From positions 1 through 62,226 of the forward strand of contig NW_019174077.1 in assembly GCF_001642475.1 (NCBI RefSeq): a DNA stretch of 62,226 nucleotides, read 5' to 3'. Made by a program: the position numbers and the translations under genes. Of this stretch, positions 1 to 9,825 are shown one piece after another. This DNA comes from Fonsecaea monophora. Lineage: Eukaryota > Ascomycota > Eurotiomycetes > Chaetothyriales > Herpotrichiellaceae. Under the pieces are notes generated by a model that had not been told where the DNA came from, searched no databases, and saw only the letters and a program-made list of their open reading frames with translations. The first letter of the stretch is position 1, and every line of letters starts with the position of its first letter.

Positions 1-1510
1 TCACGCTAGTCCTCGGCCGAAGGCCTTCGGACTAGCGCCGGTAGGGCCCTGTAAATTACTCGAAGGTATATAGTCAGACGGTCCCCAGGACCTAGCAGAA
101 TTCACCATGTTCCTCCGTTGAGTCACAGGATTGTGCCTGACATGTCACATGACACACTTCTGCACTTCTGCACGAGGGGTCTCGTGTCACATGACCATTT
201 GTCTACAATACGATACATGTGCTTGTGTTTCTGTGCCATGTAGACAATACTACTAATTTTGGCTCCTACAGCAAATATGTACGAGGCCGCCGTAGCTGCC
301 TGACCCTACCATGGCCGCCTATTCGTACCTCCTCGTACGAGGATGGATTGCTAGAGGAACAAGACAGGTCCGTCCTCCAGACCTGACCTATACCGAATCT
401 AGAATATGGAGGGCGCCAGAAACTGGAATCCGGCCAATCACCTCGGAGAATTGGCTTTGTCATCCAGGGATCGATTCCATCTCCACCCACCGAATCCTAA
501 ATTAAAATCCTTCTCTCCTCGCAATTTCGCCTGAGGGCTGACCTCTTCGTGTTCCGAGTACAATGATTGTTGGAGGTGCGGCTGAGCGGACCGACGAATT
601 CATCCGGAGGAGTGTGGTTTATGGAACTCCGAGCCAAGAGGTCGAGATTCGAGAAGTCCTCGCTTAAGGAGGGTGAAGCATCTTGGCAACCTCCAGCTAA
701 GCCCATGCTTAAACCAAGGGTCCGCAGAGGTGTCAGAAGCTTGGTAAGTCTTTGGTGATCTATACACTCGTCCTGGCACATTCATCAGGTGTAGTGGTCG
801 ATACTTGTCGCCAAAATCAGCCACCAAAAATGCCCTGCGAAGTGCAAAAGGCACACAACACAATCTCAAGCAGAACCATCAGACTCGTGGCTGTATTTTG
901 GAGGCTTGAAAGTTGCATCGCCTATTGAGTTCTGCTTTCATAACCGAGGGATGGCTTGAGGAGCAGGCAGACAAGAAAAGGCCAAGAAGACCTTGTGCAA
1001 AACCTTTTGTTTGTAGCTGAAGGCCTCGCTTGGACTTCGCTCTCCCACTAAGTGAATTAACCTGATGGGCAGGGAGACTGAGAGGCGTTTGCTATCAGCA
1101 GTAACTTTGACAGTACCATCGTAGCGACTGCCCGCTCTCACCTCCATGCTTCTCTAGTCCCGGCTGCTTGAATACCTATCAGTATGTATGTCATCACTGG
1201 TTGGTGTTCAAGTCTCGTGATCCCCAGGTTTGTCTTGGTGGACGCGACAAGGAGAGCCGAGACCAACATATTGCAATTCCACCTTGCAGGATGTAAGGGG
1301 TGCTGACAGCTCATAGTCTTCAAAGAAGCATGGCTTGGATGCGATCTAGGGCCCGGCACGCGCGAGAGCTGGAGCGATTACATCTCGAATTGTCGTGATG
1401 CCGAGCGCGATCCAACGCTCTTCGATGAAGCTTCGATGAAGCTTTTACTCTCTCCGCACAGGTACTCAAGCATCCAGCCTACCATCCAGAAACTCACCCT
1501 CGGGTGATGA
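1..1510. other. Left edge, no confident gene
   Basis: I see no reading frame with conserved protein features here. Two small structures are visible. An inverted repeat lies at 4-37, with 9-bp arms CGCTAGTCC and GGACTAGCG. An 11-bp tandem duplication of CTTCGATGAAG lies at 1420-1430 and 1431-1441. Confidence 0.5.
4..37. repeat. Short inverted repeat at window edge
   Basis: Perfect 9-bp arms CGCTAGTCC (4-12) and GGACTAGCG (29-37) surround a 16-base centre that itself holds the 12-bp palindrome CGAAGGCCTTCG (18-29). It could be a hairpin or the end of a dispersed element. No target-site duplication can be judged because the left flank is missing. Confidence 0.5.
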
Positions 1511-2459
1511 GGGACGTACAACGAGCCTGCACGACGGTCTCGCTCTTTCGTCCCAAAGCTGCTTCATCCTTTCGGGGCAAACTCGGTCCCAAGCACAACA
1601 ACTCTGAACTACTCGATCAAAAGCGACGCTCAAAGCAAACCCCAAATCGTCGAAGCTGCAACAGCGCACAGATCGAGATGGGAAATTCTACAAAGCATTG
1701 GACAAAGTCATTCCCAGATCCCGTACACAGGTCTCACGGAGTCAATCCGATGTTTCTCTTGCTGCTCAATGGGACATTTGTATTCGTCCCAAGCTCGCGA
1801 AATGTGTGTATCAACAAGCTACTTCCCGTCAGACACTGTAGTACTGGAAAAACTCTCCAGTGTTCAAGCATGGCGTCATTTGCGTTTCATATACTCCGAG
1901 AGGCCGCATTCCTGGCCGGCCTCTGGACCTTTTCATTGACTACCAGTCCATCATTCCTGCGATCTTATTGCCAGAGAACAGCATCAGCCCCTATAGTATT
2001 AGTTTCGACTCATTGCGCGAGCATGCTCAACAATTTACAGCTCCACAGCCCTCCGCCCATTTGGCATTGCTTCGTCTGTGGTCGACACCTTATTTTTACC
2101 CAATCATGCTTCACTGGGATGACTGCCTAAATCACGCTTTTTTTGACCTTATCGGTCGTGCTTGGGAGTGGAAGTTCATGCCTACTGACATGCCTTACTC
2201 GAAACACAGTGTTCACTTGCAAATGACCAACAGATTCAAACCCTTTATGGGCAAGTTCGACCACGGAAAGAAGATCCCGATCCGCAAGGATGTTGTTCTT
2301 GTGCTAGGAGAAAATGAAGACGAGCTCTTGAAACTCGCATCTGCAGCCACATTCATTATGCAGACGCGATCTTGGTGGATGGAGTTCGATTTCTGCAAAA
2401 GCTTCGTCAATATCGATGTCGAGTTCTTGAATGGTTTGGACGATTCTTGGTGTGCCTGA
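1511..2459 (+). pseudogene. Broken gene of unknown, probably lineage-specific family
   Basis: Two adjacent frames look like one interrupted protein. Frame 1 is open from 1511 to the TGA near 1940 and reads coherent sequence ending ...WRHLRFIYSERPHSW (TGG at 1913-1915). Frame 2 is open from about 1830 to the stop at 2457-2459 and becomes coherent at RPLDLFIDYQ (CGG at 1917-1919). It then runs through IGRAWEWKFM to FVNIDVEFLNGLDDSW. A single extra C at 1916/1917 separates them, and no intron signals sit at the junction. No ATG begins frame 1, so the 5' end is also missing or in an unseen exon. The style resembles hypothetical protein families expanded in some black-yeast-like fungi, but I cannot name a domain. 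The stitched reading is inference. Confidence 0.45.
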
Positions 2460-3240
2460 GGACCTTCATACACGGCAAGGCACCCTATGCTTCAACTTTT
2501 CTCTTGTCGGAAATACCGTTCCGCATCACTAGCTGTCAAAGCTTCCACACCCCTGGGACAGCCACCTCCTGTACCTATCCTATATTAAGAATACCTTGCT
2601 GGAGAGAATGGGAGGCCATAGGTCGGACATATCGCACTTCACTCACTTACATAGCTGAAGCCCCGAGGGTAATATCGGCATTCTTAACATTCCAGTTCCA
2701 TTTGTATTGCTGGCAGAGCTAGTTCGCTTCAGCTCATCTCCTCGCCAAAAGCGATTGAAGTCTCCTCTGATTTGAGTCAAAGACTGCGTCAGGGGAGGGA
2801 AAGGGAGTTTTGTTGAAGTGCAAACAGTGCAAACAGCGCAAATAGCTTTCAAATAGGGCTAGTACGTTTACGGAAATCCTTGGCGGACAGTGACTTCAAC
2901 TTGGGTTTCTGCTGCCTTCGCGTCTTGTTTCTAGTCACCGATTCTTCCACGAGCACTGCGTGACCTTCAGAAAATCTTGAAATCATTCTTTCGGAGAGCA
3001 CACGCTTCACTACGTGGAAATACTCTACCATCACCATTTTCTCGGAGAAACTGGATCTAGATGAACCTTACCACACCACTCCCTTCGATCCGTCACCCAA
3101 GATCAGTCTGCCAACACAACCAAACGCCACGCCTCTTATCCCAACGACGGAAAAAAAGGGTTTTGGCAGAGTAACGCGTGAAAACTACGGGAATACTTGC
3201 TCCGCCTCAAGGATCCGTGTTTCTCCCGCGATCCTTCGCG
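2460..3240. other. Intergenic, promoter of the acidic-protein gene
   Basis: No convincing gene. The last 150 bases before 3241 are the likely 5' UTR of the downstream gene. The downstream reading frame is open back to 3178, but its first codon there is GTG. Confidence 0.5.
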
Positions 3241-5481
3241 ATGGCAGCGATCCCCTCGTTTGCCTTTCCTGACATGGATGTGTCGCAGCTCGATGACAAA
3301 ATGGATGTAGCATCGTCCCCTTTTCGACAGCCTGACGATATCGACATCGACCTCGATTCTGTCCGTGAACCTTCCGTGATTGGCTCCCCCCACGACGACA
3401 TGGTCGATGACCCTGTGGCACCTCTCGACACCGAACTCGATGTAATGGAAGACCAGTTTGATGAGACGTTGCCAGATGATGATATGAAAGATGAACAAAA
3501 CACATCTATGCTAACAGAACAACCCGACCTGGACTACAATATGGATGGTTCTATCGAGGAAGTTCAAGGTGATGAAGATGAGGATATCTTATACGAAGAC
3601 GAGGAAGACATCACTGCGGCTGTACAAGATGTTGAAGTAGTTGATGAGTACAACGAACCTGAAGCCCAACCGCAGCCCTTTCAAGAGGTGGAAGCAGATG
3701 TTATCTCCGAAGAGACTGGGGAGCGATTCGAACAAGAAAATCATGCCGATATAGATACTAATCAAGATAAGGGTCTTACCGACGTCGCAAGGGCCTCTCT
3801 ACCAGCACAGGACGCGGCCCAGGAACAAGGAGAGATCCATGCTCCACACATCGAGATACCGAATACATCCACGGAATACGTGGCTGGCCAGGACGGGGAA
3901 AACCAAGCTACCGAACAGACGCAAGCTGAGCAACACGATGATGGTGACGAACTCCTCGAACAACGTCCAGAGGCTGAAGCTGAGGCTGAGGCTGAGCCCG
4001 AGACCGAGACTGATACTCTCCCCCACGAGACAGTCAGTGGTCCAGAGACTGACGTCCAGACAAGAACCGAAACAAGTGAACCGGCGCCACATGATCAGTA
4101 CGAGGAGACAGCTAAGAACGAAGCTGGCAGTGCAGCTCTGAGTGTTCACCCTGTCACCCTTGTCTATCTAGAAGAGGAAATGTCGCTTTTCCCTCCTATG
4201 CTCGGCGACGCCTCGAGTGTGTATTTCCTTCCTGATGCCTCATTAGCCTTTGAGCCTCTGGACAAATTGCTCGCAGCATGCCGTGAGATTTTGACTGGCA
4301 CGTTGGACCATCATGATGAGCTTGTGCTTGACGTGCCTGGCTTAGGTCTGCACATCTGTGAGGACTCCAAATACGCTACTCAAATTACGCTTTCTCAAAT
4401 CCTCGATGTCTACTTGCACCTGTGTAACAATAACGGAGGTGAGGTGATCCAACCTCTATATTGTCACTTGAGCAGCCGTGTGAGCCTTGCGTCGCAATAC
4501 GCCTACCTCTGCTCTGCAGGAGCCGAAGGAAAGACGTATGCTGAAATTGCTGCTGATCATTCGGAATCTCCGGAGGTGGATGGTGATGGTGCAGAAGAAT
4601 CCATTGAAGATGGTCAAGATGAAGGCGATCACTCACCTACCAAAGAGGAAATAGAAGCAGTGACAGAACGCACAGACATTCAAGCATTGACTGCTGCCGA
4701 TGACACAGACACCCTTGATCAGAAAGAACCCGCAGAGGATGAGATCTTTTCTGACCATGCCACCCGGGATAGTGTACCCACAGCTAGCGATGCGGATCAT
4801 CCCGAGGCCTTTGCAGCCACAGCAGAGCCCGAAGCAACTGAACAGGCCGCTTTGCTTGCTGATGCCGACCAAGAAGATGGTGAGCCAGAGGACGTGTATG
4901 ATGAAACACGAGAGCCTGAGGCCAGTGGAACTGAGCGGGAGCTGCGCCCTGATACTCAAGATCAACCAGGTGATGATGAAGAGCATGAAACCAATAGCTC
5001 ACATACCGTGGAAGGCGATGTCGCTGAGACGGACTTCGAGAATATCGAAGACGCAACTCGCGAGGCAGAAGATTCTGGGCAACCAGCTGAGGAAGCAGAA
5101 GATCTTTTCCGACATGAAGAGGATGGAGCTGAGCCAGAATCCAGCTACAAATCTTACGGCGATCAAGAGTTCCTCGTCGCTCAAGATGAATTTGGCGATG
5201 GTGTGCCGGAAGACATCACCGCGATCAAGCAGAATCAAGACCAAGTTGCGACGTTGCCAGCTACAGATGACACGGACGCGTCTCTGCTTCCCAAAAATAC
5301 TGAAATCGTGGACGAAGACTCCTCGCACCAAGCTTCAGCCGCCGAAAACGTCGATCTGGGCAATCTCAGTCCTCCCATGACTCCGGTCAAAGGCAAGCAA
5401 GCGAAGCGAAAGGCAGAAGAAGATGATGAGCTTTTTCTCGATCTTGATACGCCAGATCCAAAGCGTCGAAGACCTTCATGA
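3241..5481 (+). CDS. Acidic protein of unknown function, 746 aa
   Basis: Intronless. The start is the first in-frame ATG (3241, MAAIPSF). Residues 1-300 and 440-720 are low complexity and rich in Glu, Asp and Gln, including an EAEAEAEAE run near residues 244-252 encoded by repeated GAGGCT hexamers. A non-acidic, foldable region lies at about residues 300-440, beginning HPVTLVYLEEEMSLFPP and containing LDKLLAACREIL and LSQILDVYLHLC. The C-terminus carries basic clusters (KRK near KGKQAKRKAEED, and PKRRRP at the very end) that look like nuclear localisation signals. This suggests a nuclear protein, perhaps tied to chromatin or transcription, with a small folded core between acidic tails. I do not recognise a named domain, and the function is unknown. 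Gene boundaries are solid because the frame is long, unbroken and biased. Confidence 0.85.
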   Translation: MAAIPSFAFPDMDVSQLDDKMDVASSPFRQPDDIDIDLDSVREPSVIGSPHDDMVDDPVAPLDTELDVMEDQFDETLPDDDMKDEQNTSMLTEQPDLDYNMDGSIEEVQGDEDEDILYEDEEDITAAVQDVEVVDEYNEPEAQPQPFQEVEADVISEETGERFEQENHADIDTNQDKGLTDVARASLPAQDAAQEQGEIHAPHIEIPNTSTEYVAGQDGENQATEQTQAEQHDDGDELLEQRPEAEAEAEAEPETETDTLPHETVSGPETDVQTRTETSEPAPHDQYEETAKNEAGSAALSVHPVTLVYLEEEMSLFPPMLGDASSVYFLPDASLAFEPLDKLLAACREILTGTLDHHDELVLDVPGLGLHICEDSKYATQITLSQILDVYLHLCNNNGGEVIQPLYCHLSSRVSLASQYAYLCSAGAEGKTYAEIAADHSESPEVDGDGAEESIEDGQDEGDHSPTKEEIEAVTERTDIQALTAADDTDTLDQKEPAEDEIFSDHATRDSVPTASDADHPEAFAATAEPEATEQAALLADADQEDGEPEDVYDETREPEASGTERELRPDTQDQPGDDEEHETNSSHTVEGDVAETDFENIEDATREAEDSGQPAEEAEDLFRHEEDGAEPESSYKSYGDQEFLVAQDEFGDGVPEDITAIKQNQDQVATLPATDDTDASLLPKNTEIVDEDSSHQASAAENVDLGNLSPPMTPVKGKQAKRKAEEDDELFLDLDTPDPKRRRPS

Positions 5482-6958
5482 TCCTTCACGTCGACAACTT
5501 CCGTTGTTCCCCGACCCTACTCGACGAAGACTGGCGGTCACAGCAAATGCGCCGACAATGCCGGATACGCGCTCAACGAAATCTTGGGACAATCTTGGGA
5601 CGCTGGCCAAATCACGTCCACCTTTACTAATCACAGCAGAATCTAACCTTCTAGGCTCCAACGTAGGATCCCTTCCATTTCCCCAGTGGTCACTACGACG
5701 TCTTACTTGAGCGTTCGCCAACACTCAAAAGTTACTGTTCGGCAGTAAAATTTTCCCTTTATTCCCCTGTGCCACTAACCTTAGTTTTGTTTTTGAAATT
5801 CACCGTTCAGCCTTTCAGCTTGGAATTTTCATCAAGACCGATTCGACGTTCAACCCTGACCTGTTATGCAAGGTGTCCTGACAACTTGAAATCCAAAGGT
5901 CGATGGGGAGGAACATGTACAATGACACCATCGAAACTTGCCGTGACTGCAATGGCTGGGTGGGTGGGTTTGCAGTTCACTGTAAGTTACCAGAGGCGGA
6001 GAGAATGAGATATGAGCTCGTGCTTGGAGCAGCGCTGTGTGGGAGAGGGGAGAAGTCATGTTTTCATTTTGGTGCCGTGTTGTTGTTGTTGTGGCACTGC
6101 GTTGGAAGGAAGACAGCAGGCGTGCTTTGGCTTTCAGCTGATTCTTGACCGAGGAGACGGGGGCAAGCGATGTGTTGTACTGGGCAACAGGGAATGTGTT
6201 TTTGAGCTGGTTGATCTGCTGGATTTCACAGATATGCTCCGTGGCTGCTCAGTCGATGAACTTGTACAAGTATTCTAGGTCCCACTTGTTTCTGCTATCA
6301 CATGTGAGCCGCAGTGCGCAGTAAGATATGTTGTCCCCATAAATTATTCTAGCGCCAGGCATTGGCTTTGACCCCGGAAATCGGAGTTTTGTGCAGTTTG
6401 TGAAGCGCGTAATGTGGTCCATGTGTATCGGGCCTATGAATCGAAGAACGTTGTGGAAAGGTCCAAAAAGGGACACGTTGTCAGCCAATTAGGGTTTAGC
6501 GATTTCGCAGCATCGATAACGCATCGGTGCGTATTCGGAGCATAAAACCCAGTCACTCCCTCTCCGCCGTCCCAACTTGGGAACTTGCTCAACCCTGGTA
6601 CTCGGGTACTCGTATACTTGCTTACTTGCTCATCTACTTGCTCACCTACACATGCATTCCTCATAAATACACATATATATTGTTATATTAGTCGCTGATG
6701 TTTGTTTTTCTTCTTCTTTCTTTCCACCCTTTCTTTCTCTCCCATTTCTCTCCCTCCTCCCCGAGCTATCTCCCAAATACTGCGGACTCTCTTTACTCTG
6801 ACTCAACTAGACAAGGATCTAATGCAGACGGGCCTCCCGCGGGATAAAGGCTGGATGAACGATATCGCGCATGGTCGTTCAAGCGGCGCAACCATCTTCT
6901 CCCTTGCATCAAATTCTTGAGTGGGCGCTGGACCCCTTGGTTTCATGAGAAACCCATC
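5482..6958. other. Intergenic between two convergent genes
   Basis: It holds the 3' ends of the acidic-protein gene and of FTR1. A pyrimidine-rich tract lies around 6700-6770. Only short, unconvincing frames occur. Confidence 0.5.
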
Positions 6959-8117
6959 TCAAGCGTGGCTATCGACTGCGGCGGGCTTGGCGCCTACCAC
7001 GACCTTCTTGTCGGACGCACCAAAGCCGCTCGACTCGCCGTCACTGTATCTCTCTTCAGTGACTGCGACGTTTGGAGCCTTGGACTTCACAAAGGGCCAG
7101 TGTCCCCTGATCTCCTTGAACCTCAGCAAGATGAAGCCCAGAATGACGACGATCCAGAAGACGTTGTAACTAATGACGCTGCCGTAGGTGGCGCTGTTTT
7201 GCCAGCCCAAGAGGGCGTTGAAGATACCCCAGCCACCGCCGCCATTCAGCACCGGGTTGCAGCAGTTGACGTGCCAGACACTGGACCGGATATCATATGA
7301 CCCGGGGCCAGAACCGTTCTCGGCAGCGTCACCACCGCTAGCCTTGTTGAATTCGTGTTGCTCGAAGTACCAGACGGCGCGAGAAAAGAGGCCGGCCGCG
7401 ACAAGATACAGGAAGCAGGTGCTGGCAATGAGGAAGAACTGCAGGGGAGCCATGTTGCCGCCCTTGTAGATGATGAAGCCAACCAAGCAGCCCGCCGCGA
7501 GACCACAGACGGTGGGTAACGGGATCGAGCTGGCCGACACGCCGAGACTCACACCTCCGATGAAGACAATGGCCTCAATCCCCTCACGCAGAATGGTGAT
7601 GAACGGGAGGAGGAACATGGCATACTTCTGCGCCCAATCCTTGATGCGAGTGCCGAGCTTGCCGTGCTTGTTGTCCTTGGCTTCAAGAGCCTTTGCAAGC
7701 TTGACTCTCCATTTGGCCTGCATCTTGGACACGCGCAGAAGAGCAGCACCCATGATAGCGATGATGATGGAGGCAAGGAGCGCAAAAATACCCTCCCAGA
7801 GGGCCTCGGCGTTCCCCCAAGCGTCACTCCCAATGCCATAGAAGGCGCCGATCATACCACAACCGATGATCAGACATATCACGAACCCTATGAGGGTCCC
7901 GTACCAGACCTACAAAGCACGAAAGGTAAGGAACACATCACCGAAGGAGGTAGGGTCACAAACGTACCTGGTTCCGCAACTTCTTATAGACAGTCCTGTC
8001 TTGGTCGGGGCCCAGCTGCTGCTTGAGGAAGGACAGCAGAACCGAGACGACGATGGTGGTCTCCAACGTCTCTCTGAAGACGATGAAAAACACCGGAACG
8101 GCGAAGACGTCAGGCAT
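6959..8117 (-). CDS. FTR1: High-affinity iron permease Ftr1
   Basis: Plasma-membrane iron permease, which takes Fe(III) produced by the partner ferroxidase Fet3. There are two exons: 7968-8117, then a 58-nt intron (7910-7967, GTACGT...TAG), then 6959-7909, giving 366 aa. The start ATG at 8117 gives the hydrophobic N-terminus MPDVFAVPVFFIVF followed by RETLE (residues 15-19). The second iron-binding motif is REGIE (residues 158-162). Both match the paired REGLE-type motifs of the Ftr1 family. About seven hydrophobic segments are visible, and the cytoplasmic tail is rich in Ser, Lys and Ala. It is divergent from the FET3 homologue at 9826, and the shared 1708-bp upstream region carries several ATCWGATAA sites. 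Regulation by an iron-sensing GATA repressor is therefore likely. The length is usual for fungal Ftr1. Confidence 0.97.
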
Positions 8118-8287
8118 GGTTGCGGTTGGCTTTTTTCGGTGCTCTCAACTCAGGTAAGAATCCCTTCTCCCGTCCTGACAGACAGTACTACTTGCTGGCA
8201 CCTATGGACTCTTGCGGTCTCCGGGAAAACAACAGGTAGGCAGAGGATAGAGGAGAAGATTGGGCGGACGATATCTGGGAGGACAGC

Positions 8288-8296
8288 ATCTGATAA
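8288..8296 (+). promoter_or_regulatory. Iron-GATA site ATCTGATAA
   Basis: Exact match to the ATCWGATAA consensus, about 170 bp upstream of the FTR1 start. It is followed at once by GATTATC, which carries another GATAAT core on the minus strand. Confidence 0.85.
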
Positions 8297-9042
8297 GATT
8301 ATCTTCCTGGACCGGGGACATGGTGGGATCAGGTCATGAGTGACTTGCAAGGCAAGGGGTGGGTGCAGACTGCGTCCCGAACGCTCCACGGAAAACATCA
8401 TTCGATGCCAAGTCTAAGCCAAGCCTATGCCAAGGATGCCCAGACTGCGCCCAAAAAGTCTTCCACCTCGCCATGCTCGCGTCAGTCCACTCTTCCACTC
8501 TTCCGATGTCGCTCTCACACTGGTTTGCTCCATCTTCCGCTCTTCTCGACGATCCTCTCGTGCGCCAAGAGGTTCCCATTCCACCTGTTCGAGCTTCTAA
8601 CGAGACAAGTTGACCAAGCCATTATTCAAGCCATTGAAGACGCCCCGCCCAGCTTCTCGCCCGTTGACCTGCCAGCAAGCTAACAATCGCAGCTCGTTGC
8701 CGCCCGCCTTTCGTCCCTACCTACCTTCTCACGAGAATGAGTCGGTCGACTGCTTGCATCGGCTGATATCCCGCTTTAGCAAGAACAAAAATTTGAAATT
8801 CACGCAAGCAGAGAAATTTTTTCTGCACGATCACCTCTGTGGTTCCACCTTCGAACGTCCCGATTTCTCATCGATTCGACGTCTTCCTCTCCGATTCCGA
8901 TCGCCCACATGTCCATCTTGAAGCTTTCCGCGATCGACTCTTTGCAGGCTCGTTTCGACTTCAGCTACAAGCGCCCAACAAAAGACGGTAGGCTGCACAG
9001 TCGGAATACCAAGAAGCTCATTATTACTCACTGGGAGTATGT

Positions 9043-9051
9043 ATCAGATAA
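9043..9051 (+). promoter_or_regulatory. Iron-GATA site ATCAGATAA
   Basis: Exact match to ATCWGATAA in the middle of the shared promoter. Confidence 0.8.
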
Positions 9052-9139
9052 AGAAAACTGATCCGAGCACAGCTCGCAAGACCATTGGACCGGGATCCAC
9101 CAGATTAGATCACAAGCTATTGAGCCTAACATTCAAAAT

Positions 9140-9148
9140 TTATCTGAT
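9140..9148 (-). promoter_or_regulatory. Iron-GATA site, reverse orientation
   Basis: Reads TTATCTGAT on the plus strand, so ATCAGATAA on the minus strand. It lies about 90 bp from the previous site. Confidence 0.8.
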
Positions 9149-9601
9149 CAACCATTTCCTGACACCACCTCAATCCTCCATATTCTTTACTCGCATTGTT
9201 CGACAAACCGACGAAGCAGTCTCTCCCTTTGACGGAATGCCGTCTCTCTCCAATACCTTTGCGAGGTCGGATTTCTTTTCCCATCGAGATGCGCGGGTGA
9301 TCCCAGGCCTTAATCCCTCAATGGGCTAGAACGCACGCTTTGGCCGACCAGCTTGGCGACGAACAAGCATCAGCTTGTTCTGACTTGGTATGCTCTGGAC
9401 CACTTCTGCCAAGGTAACGACCAGCGTCCAAGCTCTTTCTTTACAGGTGGGATTGTTTTCGTCTCGGCTGTTCGCCTTACGACTTGCATCGCTCTCCACC
9501 GTCGAGGCCCAATGAGCCCGCCATTTGGTCGGAATCCATCAGACCACAGAAAATTTGACCAGCGTTTCTTTCTTGCCGATCTGGTATTATGAGTGATAAT
9601 C

Positions 9602-9610
9602 TTATCAGAT
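9602..9610 (-). promoter_or_regulatory. Iron-GATA site, reverse orientation
   Basis: Reads TTATCAGAT on the plus strand, so ATCTGATAA on the minus strand. A GATAAT core (9595-9600) immediately precedes it. Confidence 0.8.
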
Positions 9611-9759
9611 CGTTCACCTGATGCTTCAATTTTTCTCTCCCCGCCGCCTCGGAGCAGCATCGGAGCGGCATTGATGGTGGCAGGGGTCGTTCGACATGTT
9701 TGTAAAGTTTTTCCGCTTTGCCGATAGATGGCGTCCGGACCCTCGCCTTTCAAAACATC

Positions 9760-9770
9760 TTATCTGATAA
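9760..9770. promoter_or_regulatory. Double, near-palindromic iron-GATA site
   Basis: TTATCTGATAA contains ATCTGATAA on the plus strand (9762-9770) and ATCAGATAA on the minus strand (9760-9768). The two overlap, 56 bp upstream of the FET3 start codon. Confidence 0.88.
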
Positions 9771-9825
9771 TTGATGCTCGATCTCTCTCCTTACTCTCAA
9801 CGAGCACATCTCCAAGCCAGGCATC

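Larger units (their letters stand above)
8118..9825. promoter_or_regulatory. Bidirectional FTR1-FET3 promoter
   Basis: A 1708-bp region between two divergent start codons. It contains ATCWGATAA, the consensus bound by iron-responsive GATA repressors (SreA, Sre1, Urbs1 family), at five loci: 8288-8296, 9043-9051, 9140-9148, 9602-9610 and 9760-9770. By chance such a 9-mer would be expected about 0.03 times in this length on both strands. Several sites sit near FET3, and one lies 170 bp from the FTR1 start. Confidence 0.9.
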
